A stretch of DNA of 64,000 nucleotides from Kordiimonadaceae bacterium (GCA_018675425.1 JABGYD010000035.1:1-64000), one strand, 5' to 3'. Positions 45,535 to 58,208 are shown, counted from the stretch's first letter. Numbers and translations: made by a program. The notes: generated from the letters alone by a model not told the origin.

Positions 45535-46173
45535 ATTAAAATTCAGAGTAAAGCTTTTATTATATCAAAACTTATTTTTAAATTTTTTATTATTCTGATG
45601 TTTTTTATAAGTGTTTCTAACGCACAGTACATTACATTATCCGAACTTGACCGGATAAACCCTAAACTTCAACTTCCTTTTGGTAATCTTGATAAAACTC
45701 CTTATTTTGGGAACGTTGTATATGCTGCCCAACCTGATCTGGATACGGTTAAAATATTAAAAGATCAGGGTTTTGATCTAATTATAAATATTCGAGAACT
45801 AAATGAAAATATTGGTTTTGATGAAAAGAAACTTTTAGAAAAACAAGGTATTTTATATGTTCAAATTCCTTATATGCAAGAGCCATCATTTAATTCTGAA
45901 TTTTCTGATGTTGCCCTCAACAAGATAAAACTTGCTATTGATGATGGTACACGTAAAGGACTAAAAATATTGCTTCATTGTAGCCATGGTCAAAGGGTTG
46001 CATCTACTCTGGGTGCAATACTTTATAGAGATTATGGTTATACTGTAGAAGAGGCATTTGGGGCAGCTAATAAGGCAGGGATGATGTCAGAGTGGTCAGT
46101 ACCCCGTTTTTATCGTTTGGTTGAGCGGTTGGATCAAATGGTTCCAGCCAATGTAATGTCAACCGAGGAGTAA
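45535..46173 (+). CDS. exported single-domain Cys-X4-Arg protein, apparent ATT start
   Basis: This is a paralogue of the preceding protein, with one domain: QPD, INIREL, PYMQE and HCSHGQRVAS (Cys and Arg at 149 and 154 counted from 45535). It shares PFGNLDKTP almost exactly with the second domain of its neighbour, evidence of recent duplication. The first ATG, at 45598, would leave only ten residues before the mature part. The frame stays open upstream to the neighbour's stop and encodes a textbook signal peptide (K-rich start, then LIFKFFIILMFFISVSNAQ). Only ATT at 45535 (or ATA at 45532) can start it, with AAGG at 45525-45528 about six bases ahead. An ATG start at 45598 remains possible. 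Confidence 0.72.
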   Translation: MKIQSKAFIISKLIFKFFIILMFFISVSNAQYITLSELDRINPKLQLPFGNLDKTPYFGNVVYAAQPDLDTVKILKDQGFDLIINIRELNENIGFDEKKLLEKQGILYVQIPYMQEPSFNSEFSDVALNKIKLAIDDGTRKGLKILLHCSHGQRVASTLGAILYRDYGYTVEEAFGAANKAGMMSEWSVPRFYRLVERLDQMVPANVMSTEE

Positions 46174-46211
46174 GTATATTTCCTGAGAAAATTTTATTGC
46201 TTATTTAAAAA

Positions 46212-47573
46212 TTAGCGAGTTAGAAAATCAGGCATATGTCCACCCATTCCAAGGGTTTTTTCTAAAGAATTACTATCTTGCGATGTTTCTTTTTTAATTG
46301 GCTTTTCATCATGGTGTATTTGTTTTTTTGTTGGTTTTTTATTTATAGAATTATGTCTAGAGGTATTTTTAGTCTTCTGATGATGCTTAGAAGCAGAGTT
46401 GTTCGCTTCAGAACTAGACTGACGTTGAGTTTTATTATCTTCTAGTGCTTCATTGGGGACATTATAAAGTGGTATTTCTTTAGCAAGAAATTTAAGGAGA
46501 CCATCCAAATACTTTTTATCCAACTGAGTACTGAGGGTAAAGGAGGTGCCTTTTTTTCCGGCACGCCCAGTTCGACCTATACGGTGGACATAATCTTCAG
46601 GATTTGAGGGCACATCAAAATTAAATACATGGCCAACATCAGGGATGTCTAGTCCACGTGCTGCGACATCACTAGCTACAAGTATTTTAGTTTTACCTTC
46701 TTTAAAGGCAGTAAGTACTTCCATGCGAGTACTTTGATGTAAATCACCATGTAACTCTGAAGCACTAAATCCATGGACCTGAAGGGATTTATTAACTATC
46801 TTAACTTCTTTTTTGCGATTACAAAAAATAATAGCGTTAGTCACGTTTTCAGCTTTAAGTAAATGACGAAGTACCTGCCTCTTTATACTATCTGTTCCCT
46901 TAAATTTTACCAGGTGTTGTTCGATGGTTACGGCTGTTTGCGTTGGTGAAGAAACCTCAAACTCCCTAGGATCTTTAAGAAAACTATCAGTGAGTTTCTT
47001 TACTTCTGAGGGCATAGTTGCTGAAAAAAATAATGACTGGATTTTTTTAGGTAACATTTTACAAATTTTTTCGATATCAGGAATAAAACCCATATCAAGC
47101 ATCCTATCTGCTTCATCAACAACCAAAATTTGTACACCGCTAAGCATCACGTTTCCACGTTGCATATGATCAAGAAGTCGCCCCGGTGTAGCGATCAGTA
47201 CATCAACGCCTTTATCAAGTTTTTTAACTTGGCCAACAAAATCAGTCCCACCAATAAGCAAAGCACAGGAGAGTTTTGAATTTTTTCCATATTTTATAAA
47301 ACTCTCTTCTACTTGTGCAGCAAGTTCACGAGTAGGTTCTAAAATGAGAGATCGTGGCATCCGAGCACGTGCACGACCCTGAGCAAGAATATCAATCATT
47401 GGAAGTGTAAAGCCAGCAGTTTTACCTGTCCCGGTTTGGGCTATACCAAGAATATCACGGCCCTGTAGAACACCTGAAATGGCTTTTTTCTGGATAGGTG
47501 TTGGTTCGCTATATCCTGCATCTTTGATTGCAGAGAGTAGTTCGTCACTTAGGCCTAAATAATCAAAACTCAT
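46212..47573 (-). CDS. DEAD-box RNA helicase, RhlE-like
   Basis: DEAD-box helicases remodel RNA, often in ribosome assembly or cold adaptation. Motifs in order: Q motif (FDYLGLS...PTPIQ), AQTGTGKT, PTRELAAQ, TPGRLLDH, DEAD, SAT, ARGLD and HRIGRTGRAG. A C-terminal tail rich in Lys, His, Ser and Asn follows. The start MSFDYLGLS at 47573 is chosen by similarity to RhlE proteins; the frame is open to 47678, and an AAGGA 13 bases ahead of 47573 is rather far. It is convergent with the Cys-X4-Arg pair. Confidence 0.92.
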   Translation of the reverse strand: MSFDYLGLSDELLSAIKDAGYSEPTPIQKKAISGVLQGRDILGIAQTGTGKTAGFTLPMIDILAQGRARARMPRSLILEPTRELAAQVEESFIKYGKNSKLSCALLIGGTDFVGQVKKLDKGVDVLIATPGRLLDHMQRGNVMLSGVQILVVDEADRMLDMGFIPDIEKICKMLPKKIQSLFFSATMPSEVKKLTDSFLKDPREFEVSSPTQTAVTIEQHLVKFKGTDSIKRQVLRHLLKAENVTNAIIFCNRKKEVKIVNKSLQVHGFSASELHGDLHQSTRMEVLTAFKEGKTKILVASDVAARGLDIPDVGHVFNFDVPSNPEDYVHRIGRTGRAGKKGTSFTLSTQLDKKYLDGLLKFLAKEIPLYNVPNEALEDNKTQRQSSSEANNSASKHHQKTKNTSRHNSINKKPTKKQIHHDEKPIKKETSQDSNSLEKTLGMGGHMPDFLTR

Positions 47574-47753
47574 GTGTTGGTCGACATCCTTTTTAGTACG
47601 ATCAATTTTGGGCAGAATAGGGAAATAAGGTAAATTGTCAATGATTTCCTTAGAGTTGCATATGAGGCCATAAATCAATTAAAATATAATAAAACTAATA
47701 TTGCATTATTCATTAAATTAATGAATGAACTCTAAATCAAAATAAAATATTGT

Positions 47754-49733
47754 CTAAATATCAAGTTCTGCAACCTTTGCGGCATTTTCTTGGATGAACT
47801 GAAAGCGAAGTTCAGGTTTTTTACCCATAAGTTGATCAACCTTTTCAGCCGTCTCAAGACGAGTGCCTTCTTCAATTACAACACGCAGCAGAGTTCTCTT
47901 TCCTCGAAGCATTGTGGTCTCTTTAAGTTGTGAAGCAGGCATTTCACCAAGACCTTTAAAGCGGCTCACTTCGATTTTACCACGGCCATTAAATTCATTT
48001 TCCATAAGCTCGTCTTTATGTACATCATCTCGTGCATAATGAACTGTTCCACCTTGGGCTATTCGGTAAAGAGGTGGCTGTGCGATAAAAAGATGGCCAT
48101 CTTTAATTAGCTCAGGCATCTCTTGATAAAACATTGTGATTAGAAGGGTTGCAATATGGGCTCCATCGACATCGGCATCGGTCATTATAATTACGCGTTC
48201 ATACCTGAGTTCGTCTTTTATATATTTATCACCACTACCGCAACCAAGGGCTTGATTGATATCGGCAATTTCTTGATTAGCGTTAATTTTATCGCGTGTG
48301 GCCGATGCTACGTTGAGTATTTTACCCCGAATTGGAAGGATAGCTTGAGTTTTTCGATCTCTGGCTTGTTTTGCAGAACCACCCGCACTATCACCCTCTA
48401 CAATATAAATTTCAGTGCCATCTGCTGCAGCATTCGAACAATCTGATAGTTTTCCTGGTAGTCGAAGTCTGCGCTTACTAGTAGCAGTAGCTCGTTTTAC
48501 ATCTTTTTCTGCACGGCGACGAAGACGTTCTTCCATCCGTTCAAGCGACCAACTTAGTAGATCATTTGCCATGGCCGGTGAACCAGAAAGCCAGTGGTCA
48601 AAGTGATCACGAAGAGCATTCTCTGTGAGCCGAAGAGCCTCTGGATTTGTAAGTTTGTCTTTCGTTTGTCCTTGAAACTGAGGATTTTTAATGAATAGTG
48701 ATATAAGTACGCAAGCACCATTAAAAATATCATCTCCAGTTAGGTTTGACGCTTTTTTGTTACCAACAAGTTCACCGTATGCCTTTATTCCCTTAAGTAG
48801 TGCCCCTCGCACACCACTTTCATGAGTGCCGCCTTCTGGTGTCGGTACAGTATTGGTATATGATGATATGCTGCCATCACCATATTCTGGCCAAGTTATA
48901 GCCCACTCAATCTGCCCTGCTTGATCTGCAAGAGGGACTTTACCATGAAAGTTCTCTGATGTGACTAAGCTTCGGCTTTTAGAGAGCAGGGCTAAGTAAT
49001 CATTGAGACCACCTGGAAAATGAAGAGTTTCTTTTTGAGGAACAGTTTCTTTTTCTTTTTCAGAAATAAGTGAAGGATCGCATTGCCAACGAATTTCAAT
49101 GCCTTTAAAAAGATACGCCTTAGAACGCGAAAGTTCGTAAAGAATACTTGGTTTAAAGGTTGTGTTACCAATCCCAAAAATTTCATGATCTGGAAGAAAT
49201 GTAACTTTGGTCCCTCTGCGATTTGGAGTTGATCCATTATTGGTTATTTTACCTGTTGCTTTACCCCGAGAAAAGTTTTGGGTCCAGAGTTTTTTATCTC
49301 GGGCAACCTCTACGTTGGTCCATTCTGAGAGGGCATTAACAACTGATATTCCGACACCATGAAGGCCACCAGAAGTTTCATAAACCTTACTATTGAATTT
49401 TCCTCCAGAATGAAGAGTAGTGAAAATAACCTCAAGGGCAGATTTATCCTTATGCTTTGGATGAGGGTCTACTGGAATGCCGCGGCCATTGTCAGCTATA
49501 GTTATGGATCCATCAACATTCATGGCAATTTCAATGCGGGTTGCATGTCCTGCTACTGCTTCGTCCATACTATTGTCAAAAACTTCAGAAACCAAATGGT
49601 GGAGGGCCCGCTCATCAGTACCTCCTACATACATTCCTGGACGTAATCGTACGGGCTCTAATCCTTCAAGAACTTCAATATCTTTAGCAGAGTAATCGGC
49701 AGTTGTGACAGCCGTTTCAAACAAGTCGGTCAT
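47754..49733 (-). CDS. parE: DNA topoisomerase IV subunit B ParE
   Basis: ParE is the ATPase subunit of topoisomerase IV, which separates daughter chromosomes. The 659-residue protein has GHKL motifs EVFDNSMDEAVAG, DNGRGIPVD and GGLHGVGISVVNALS, and the Toprim motifs EGDSAGGSAKQARDRKTQAI and IMTDADVDGAHI. Length and the region before the Toprim domain fit ParE better than GyrB, but the two are close relatives. It lies between trpE and the helicase gene, all on the minus strand. Confidence 0.93.
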   Translation of the reverse strand: MTDLFETAVTTADYSAKDIEVLEGLEPVRLRPGMYVGGTDERALHHLVSEVFDNSMDEAVAGHATRIEIAMNVDGSITIADNGRGIPVDPHPKHKDKSALEVIFTTLHSGGKFNSKVYETSGGLHGVGISVVNALSEWTNVEVARDKKLWTQNFSRGKATGKITNNGSTPNRRGTKVTFLPDHEIFGIGNTTFKPSILYELSRSKAYLFKGIEIRWQCDPSLISEKEKETVPQKETLHFPGGLNDYLALLSKSRSLVTSENFHGKVPLADQAGQIEWAITWPEYGDGSISSYTNTVPTPEGGTHESGVRGALLKGIKAYGELVGNKKASNLTGDDIFNGACVLISLFIKNPQFQGQTKDKLTNPEALRLTENALRDHFDHWLSGSPAMANDLLSWSLERMEERLRRRAEKDVKRATATSKRRLRLPGKLSDCSNAAADGTEIYIVEGDSAGGSAKQARDRKTQAILPIRGKILNVASATRDKINANQEIADINQALGCGSGDKYIKDELRYERVIIMTDADVDGAHIATLLITMFYQEMPELIKDGHLFIAQPPLYRIAQGGTVHYARDDVHKDELMENEFNGRGKIEVSRFKGLGEMPASQLKETTMLRGKRTLLRVVIEEGTRLETAEKVDQLMGKKPELRFQFIQENAAKVAELDI

Positions 49734-49889
49734 ATTTTTTATAAGGTCTCATTAAATAAGGTTTTTTTATTATTGTTACCCTATAGAGTATGTTGATAAA
49801 CCTCAACACCCAGATATTGATTTTATTTATTTTTTTACTAAAATCATCAAAAGGCTGCAATACATCTTCGTATTATTATTTTTTTAATA

Positions 49890-51395
49890 TTAACTGGCTA
49901 AATTAATTGCTTCCTCTGCTGCGCGGACGACTGCTTTCGCTTTCGCTTCGCATTCAGCATATTCGTTTTCCCAATCACTATCTGCTACAATGCCCGCACC
50001 TGCCTGAACGTGCATTGTACCTTTTTTAACAACAGCCGTCCTTAGAACAATACACGTATCCATGCTGCCATCAGCTGAAAAATAACCTACAGCACCAGCA
50101 TAAATTCCTCGCTTTTCGTGTTCGAGTTCATCAATTATTTCCATCGCTCTTACTTTTGGTGCCCCTGATACTGTTCCTGCGGGAAAACCAGAAGAAAGGG
50201 CCTCTAATGCGTCACAGTCATCACGTATTTCACCCCTTACGTTTGATACAATATGCATTACGTGGGAATATAATTCGATAATCATTTTATCTGTTAATAA
50301 AACCGAACCAACCTTACTTACTCGGCCAACATCGTTACGTCCAAGGTCAAGCAACATTAGATGTTCGGCGAGTTCTTTTGGGTCAGAAAGAAGGTCCTGC
50401 GCATTTTGATTGTCTTCACTGGCACTTTTACCCCTTGGACGTGTCCCAGCGATCGGGCGAATGGTGACTTCATTGTCTCGAAGGCGAACAAGAATTTCAG
50501 GACTTGAACCTACAATGGAAAAATCACCAAACTTTAAATAATATAAAAATGGTGAAGGGTTTATCCTACGTAAGGTTCTATAGAGTGAAAATGGCGGTAA
50601 ATTAAAAGACATTGAGAACCGTTGTGAGAGAACAACCTGAAAAACATCGCCGGCAGCAATATAATCCTGGGCACGCTTTACCATACTTTTAAATTGATTT
50701 TTTGAAGTGTTTGATACTAAGTCATTAGTAAATTTATTTTTTGAAGAAGCGCCGCTCAATGTATTAAGGGGCTTAGACAGGCTAACAATAATATCTTTAA
50801 GACGCTCTTGACCAAGCCGATAGGCAAAATCAGCGCTTATGTCACTTTTTGGTCTCACAGGCGTCACTATTGTTATTAAATCAGTTATATTATCAAAAAC
50901 AACCATGATAGTAGGGCGCATAAACATACTGTCTGGAGTAAATAGGATGTCTTCGTTAACCTCAGGTAACTTCTCCATCAATCTAACAAAATCATAACCC
51001 ATATAACCTATAATTCCAGCTGCAGAAGGTGGTATTTCAGCGGGTAAGTCAATAAGACTTTCTAAAAATAAATCGCGCAGACTATCCAGAGTACTTTTAT
51101 TAATAGAAACAAAATCATCTTCACTAATTCTATCTAGGCTACAGCGGTTGATTTCTGGATTATTACCATTTGCTCGCCAAATTATATCAGGTTTAATTCC
51201 TATAAAGGTATAGCGGCCACGAATAGCGCCCCCTTCTACAGATTCAAGTAGGCTTGAGTAGACATCATTTTCAGCAAGTTTAAGATAAGCACTAACAGGT
51301 GTTTCAAGGTCAGCAATAAGTGTTGTCCAAAGAACCTGTTTTTTCCCTTTATCGTAGGCAGTAATAAATTCACTTTTTGATGGTAAAGGTGTCAT
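49890..51395 (-). CDS. trpE: anthranilate synthase component I TrpE
   Basis: TrpE converts chorismate to anthranilate with ammonia from TrpG. The 501-residue protein has an N-terminal LLES motif (residues 49-52), which in relatives binds tryptophan for feedback inhibition, and the chorismate-binding core with VVLSQRFS, PIAGTRPRG, ELAEHLMLLDLGRNDVGRV and FPAGTVSGAPKVRAME. It begins two bases after the ppiD stop, so the two are probably co-transcribed. No trpG, trpD or trpC follows in the window. Confidence 0.95.
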   Translation of the reverse strand: MTPLPSKSEFITAYDKGKKQVLWTTLIADLETPVSAYLKLAENDVYSSLLESVEGGAIRGRYTFIGIKPDIIWRANGNNPEINRCSLDRISEDDFVSINKSTLDSLRDLFLESLIDLPAEIPPSAAGIIGYMGYDFVRLMEKLPEVNEDILFTPDSMFMRPTIMVVFDNITDLITIVTPVRPKSDISADFAYRLGQERLKDIIVSLSKPLNTLSGASSKNKFTNDLVSNTSKNQFKSMVKRAQDYIAAGDVFQVVLSQRFSMSFNLPPFSLYRTLRRINPSPFLYYLKFGDFSIVGSSPEILVRLRDNEVTIRPIAGTRPRGKSASEDNQNAQDLLSDPKELAEHLMLLDLGRNDVGRVSKVGSVLLTDKMIIELYSHVMHIVSNVRGEIRDDCDALEALSSGFPAGTVSGAPKVRAMEIIDELEHEKRGIYAGAVGYFSADGSMDTCIVLRTAVVKKGTMHVQAGAGIVADSDWENEYAECEAKAKAVVRAAEEAINLAS

Positions 51396-51397
51396 AA

Positions 51398-53320
51398 TTA
51401 TTGTGCGGGGGCTGCTATAGCGTTAAGCGTGGCCTGAACGTTACCTTCTTTTACAATAACCGGAAGAGTTTCGTATAGGTGTGTAATGTATGATTGCATT
51501 AAGTCATTTTGATATGATCTTTGTATTTGAGCTTTAGTATCAATTAGGACACTTTCATCCACATTAATACCAAAGGTTCTGTCTTTAACGCGAATTATTA
51601 CAGAGCCGTCACCGTTAGATGCGGGTATAACTTTAATGCTTCCTACGTCCTGAGAAAAGATACTACTATGTATTTCTGAGGAAACAACATTATCGTTAGC
51701 GCGACTAACAATGACTTCATTGACAGTAAGTTGTGACAGAAGCCCTTCATATTCAGCAAGTGTTTTATCAATATTTTCAGCTGTCTCATATTCACTGCTT
51801 ATACGGGAGGCAAGTTCAGATGCAAGTGTTTCACGGCGGAATTGTGACCAATCCTCATCGACGGTATCTCTAACATCTACAAACTCTTGAAGTTTACTAA
51901 CAATTATATTATCAACGGAAAGCATATAAAATTTATTTGAAACACCTTCGTAAAGTTCAAGTTCTTCTCCAATATTATTGCGAAAGCTATAGTCAATAAA
52001 ATCAACAATAAGAGGAAGTTCAGTTGATGCTGACCCATCTGGTGTCATACCCTCGATGTTGAAATTTGAGACAGTCTTTAGAGGAACCCCTGCTGCTTCG
52101 GCAACAATATTAATTGGTGAGCCTGCTGCTAGCTCATCATCAATTAGATTTCTAATATCAAAAAGCGTGTCTATCGCACGTTCCATTTTAAGGTCATTAA
52201 CAATTATTTCTCTTACATCTTCAATAGTTTGAGAGCTGCCTGGTTTAATACTTATTATTTTAAAAATATAAACACCAAAATCAGTGTTAATTGGCTCTGT
52301 GTAACCATTAAGGGAAGCATTATAAATCTGGGTTGTAATTTCTTCTCCATAATTATCTGTAATTTCATTTTTTGGCATAGGGTCAAATGTTGCTTCATCT
52401 TGCGTATCACCAGTGCGGTCAACAATTACTTCAGAAAAACTTTTCCCATTTTCAAGGTCTGTGTAGGCTTTATTTGCCATTTCAAGGTCATCGAAGAACA
52501 TTTGTACAAAGCTTCGCTCTTCTTCCCTAGTGAATTCGCTGATGCGACTTTCATAATTAGCAATGACTTCTTCATTACCTATGCTGATAGTTGAAGCAAC
52601 TGTTGCTGCGGAAACTTCAAAATAACTAATGTCACGATATTCGGGCGACATATAATTCAATTTGTTTTCTTCAAAATAAGTTTTTAAAATTTCATCATTC
52701 ACCTCACCGATACCCGTCATTAAACTAGCCGGAATTGCAAGAATTTCAGAAGTTCTCTCTTCAGACGCATATTTGGTTAGGGTGGTTGTAGCTATATCGG
52801 AAGATATAACATTACCGATAAGTGATTCTATTAAGCTTGCTCGTGCCATTTCTTCCCGTAAAAGTGCTTCAAAGTCCTTAGTAGTATAACCTTGAGAACG
52901 AGTGTACTGGTCAAAATAACTACGATTAAACTGGCCAGTTTCATCCTGAAATGTCTGTATATTATATATATAATCACGCAAATCTTCGTCTGAAGTACGT
53001 AGTCCGAGGTTAGAAGTTTCAACATCATAAGCTTTTAGTTCTACGAGTTTAGCGATTGCTTGAGATCCAATCCCAACTTGAATAGCTAATTCCCGGGTAA
53101 GACTATCACCAGCTTGTTGCTGAATTCTGAGATATTCACTTTCAAATGCTCTTTCAAGATCAAAAGGAGTTATTTTTTCGTCACCAACTTCAGCAATGTC
53201 GTCTGAACCAAGAGTGCTGAGAGGGTCTCCGACCCCCCATAATACAAAACTGGCAATAAGCATAGCGAGTAGACCGCCAGCAAATATTGATCCCATGCCT
53301 TTTCTAAAAAAGTCAAACAT
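51398..53320 (-). CDS. ppiD: PpiD-like periplasmic peptidyl-prolyl isomerase
   Basis: PpiD is a membrane-anchored chaperone near the Sec translocon. The 640-residue protein has an N-terminal cytoplasmic stub (MFDFFRKGMGSI), one membrane helix at about residues 13-29, a SurA-like N-terminal domain with EVGDEKITPFDLERAFESEY, and a degenerate parvulin domain (residues about 265-355). In alphaproteobacteria this gene typically precedes trpE and faces tpiA, as here. A good promoter lies 65 bases upstream. Confidence 0.9.
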   Translation of the reverse strand: MFDFFRKGMGSIFAGGLLAMLIASFVLWGVGDPLSTLGSDDIAEVGDEKITPFDLERAFESEYLRIQQQAGDSLTRELAIQVGIGSQAIAKLVELKAYDVETSNLGLRTSDEDLRDYIYNIQTFQDETGQFNRSYFDQYTRSQGYTTKDFEALLREEMARASLIESLIGNVISSDIATTTLTKYASEERTSEILAIPASLMTGIGEVNDEILKTYFEENKLNYMSPEYRDISYFEVSAATVASTISIGNEEVIANYESRISEFTREEERSFVQMFFDDLEMANKAYTDLENGKSFSEVIVDRTGDTQDEATFDPMPKNEITDNYGEEITTQIYNASLNGYTEPINTDFGVYIFKIISIKPGSSQTIEDVREIIVNDLKMERAIDTLFDIRNLIDDELAAGSPINIVAEAAGVPLKTVSNFNIEGMTPDGSASTELPLIVDFIDYSFRNNIGEELELYEGVSNKFYMLSVDNIIVSKLQEFVDVRDTVDEDWSQFRRETLASELASRISSEYETAENIDKTLAEYEGLLSQLTVNEVIVSRANDNVVSSEIHSSIFSQDVGSIKVIPASNGDGSVIIRVKDRTFGINVDESVLIDTKAQIQRSYQNDLMQSYITHLYETLPVIVKEGNVQATLNAIAAPAQ

Positions 53321-53385
53321 AATAACTACCTATATAATTGTAATTTTTGGAGCATTCTCAAGCGCTCGTTGAATTTAATTTTACT

Positions 53386-53414
53386 ATAATAGTATCCTCA
53401 CACCTTAATCGCAA
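53386..53414 (-). promoter_or_regulatory. likely promoter of ppiD-trpE
   Basis: On the minus strand TTGCGA (53414-53409) and TATTAT (53391-53386) are 17 bases apart. Transcription would begin near 53379, about 58 bases before the ppiD start. Confidence 0.6.
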
Positions 53415-53512
53415 CAATAAAAGTGTCCATAATTTAAGAAAGATTATAGAAAATTTTATAAATATCTGCTAGTAAATCTATTATCAGTTATCATTTAGGG
53501 ATCAATCAAGTT

Positions 53513-54271
53513 ATGACAAGACCAAAGGCACTCGTTGCAGGAAATTGGAAGATGAATGGTCTCAAGGGTGCGGTGGATGAAATTATCAAATTAAATGATC
53601 TTGTCGGTAGAAGTGACGCTAAATGTGATGTGTTGATTTGTCCGCCGGTTACGTTAATCGGTTCCATAATTCAGTTAAATTTGAAACACGTATCAATTGG
53701 TGCGCAGGATTGTCATGTAAAATCGATTGGAGCTCATACGGGTGATGTATCTGCTGAAATGTTAAAAGACCTTGGGTGTACCCATATTATTATTGGTCAT
53801 TCAGAGCGGCGTGTGGGTCACGGTGAAAATAATGTAATAGTAAATAAAAAGGCGTCGCAAGCGCAGAAATTTGGAACAACTGCTATCATTTGTGTTGGGG
53901 AAACTATTGATGAGTATGAAGCTGGAAAAACTCTTGAAGTAATAGTATCTCAGGTCAAATCATCTATACCAAGTAATGCTATTGTCGAGAATACTATTAT
54001 TGCTTATGAGCCATTATGGGCAATTGGTTCAGGAAAAGTACCAACAGTAGGAGGTGTGGAGGAAGTTCATACTTCTATTAGTAAAGTTCTTGTTGAGCGT
54101 TTTGGAAGTGAGGGAGCTAAAATTAATATACTTTATGGTGGCTCCGTTAACGCATCTAATGCTCACGCGCTTATGTCGACTGTTAATGTAAATGGTGCGC
54201 TTGTTGGTGGTGCTAGCCTTAAGGCAGATGATTTTTTTAATATAATTTCAGTATATGACCAAGTTGACTAA
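53513..54271 (+). CDS. tpiA: triosephosphate isomerase
   Basis: TpiA interconverts dihydroxyacetone phosphate and glyceraldehyde 3-phosphate. The 252-residue protein has the substrate Lys in AGNWKMNG, catalytic His in GHSERR, catalytic Glu in AYEPLWAIGSG, and the phosphate-binding YGGSVN and GALVGGASL. It is divergent from ppiD and starts the tpiA-secG-pyrG-eno run. Confidence 0.98.
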   Translation: MTRPKALVAGNWKMNGLKGAVDEIIKLNDLVGRSDAKCDVLICPPVTLIGSIIQLNLKHVSIGAQDCHVKSIGAHTGDVSAEMLKDLGCTHIIIGHSERRVGHGENNVIVNKKASQAQKFGTTAIICVGETIDEYEAGKTLEVIVSQVKSSIPSNAIVENTIIAYEPLWAIGSGKVPTVGGVEEVHTSISKVLVERFGSEGAKINILYGGSVNASNAHALMSTVNVNGALVGGASLKADDFFNIISVYDQVD

Positions 54272-54381
54272 TTTTATACTAGCCATTCTTCTGCCATTAG
54301 GTTAAAAGCCTCTTGTAATTAACACTAAGCGCGCTAACTATAAACGGTGCGATAATTTATTAACGAATAGAGAAAAATAGC

Positions 54382-54711
54382 ATGGAAGAAGTCGTTCTTG
54401 TTATACATTTAATGTTAGCGATTGCCCTGGTAATAACGGTTCTACTACAGCAGTCCGAAGGTGGTGGCCTTGGAATTGGCGGTGGCCAAGGCAGTATGAT
54501 GACTGGTCGTTCTGCAGCTAATTTGCTGAGCCGCCTGACAACAATTTTTGTTGGCTGTTTTTTTGTAACGAGCCTAACCCTTGCTTGGATGGCAAAAAAC
54601 GATGCGATAAGCACATCGGTTCTTGATGGATCAGTGTCGGGTGCATTAAGTGAGAAAATGCCCGAGTTAGCAGATGATGAGATGACGCCGCAAGTACCCG
54701 TTTCAAATTAA
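54382..54711 (+). CDS. secG: preprotein translocase subunit SecG
   Basis: SecG is a small partner of SecYE in protein export. The 109-residue protein has two membrane helices (about residues 2-21 and 49-70) around the conserved VLLQQSEGGGLGIGGG loop, then a polar C-terminal tail. It lies between tpiA and pyrG, the usual place. Confidence 0.95.
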   Translation: MEEVVLVIHLMLAIALVITVLLQQSEGGGLGIGGGQGSMMTGRSAANLLSRLTTIFVGCFFVTSLTLAWMAKNDAISTSVLDGSVSGALSEKMPELADDEMTPQVPVSN

Positions 54712-54748
54712 ATTATAAGCGGCACTTGGATATGGAGTTTATTTTTAA

Positions 54749-56422
<1,674 letters not shown>

Positions 56423-56439
56423 GTAACCAGGGACATTAA

Positions 56440-57711
<1,272 letters not shown>

Positions 57712-57871
57712 ATTAATTTAGTAGGACTTTATTTTTAATATTTTTTTATCCTAAACTCATTAATATAAAGTTATTACACTCCCCCTAAGTTTCTTCGCTA
57801 TGTAACTGACATTATTCGATTTTTTTTATTTTTTTCTTGACCTGTCGAATCGGATATGATTCTCTCGTGCT

Positions 57872-58171
57872 ATGAAGAATAAAAAATCAGTTTTTACCCG
57901 TCTCCGTGGAGTTACAGCGCCCCTTTTAGCTCTGCTTGTAATCTTTTATTTTGGGGCACATGCAATTAAGGGGTTGGCGACAAAAGATATGCTTTCTGAC
58001 GATATTACATTATTAGAGCTTCGTCATGATAGTTTAAAATCTCAACGAAAAATTCTTGAGTTTCATGTAGGATTGCTCTCTAGTAATCATGTAGATCCAG
58101 ATTATCTTGATGAACTCGTCCGAAAAAATCTTGGCTTTTCTCATCCCGATGAGATTATTATTCCCAGGTAA
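57872..58171 (+). CDS. septum formation initiator (FtsB/DivIC-like) protein
   Basis: FtsB-like proteins are small bitopic members of the divisome. The 99-residue product has a basic cytoplasmic start, one membrane helix (about residues 15-31), a coiled-coil stretch (LLELRHDSLKSQRKILEFHVGLL) and the family C-terminus DPDYLDELVRKNLGF. Position between eno and pdhA is typical in alphaproteobacteria. Confidence 0.9.
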   Translation: MKNKKSVFTRLRGVTAPLLALLVIFYFGAHAIKGLATKDMLSDDITLLELRHDSLKSQRKILEFHVGLLSSNHVDPDYLDELVRKNLGFSHPDEIIIPR

Positions 58172-58208
58172 AGATTGTATGCATAGATTATTTCTGCTTT
58201 AAAATCAT

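Noticed and set aside
57837-57860. TTGACC...TATGAT before the FtsB-like gene as a promoter
   Set aside because: The elements are only 12 bases apart, too close for a sigma-70 promoter.
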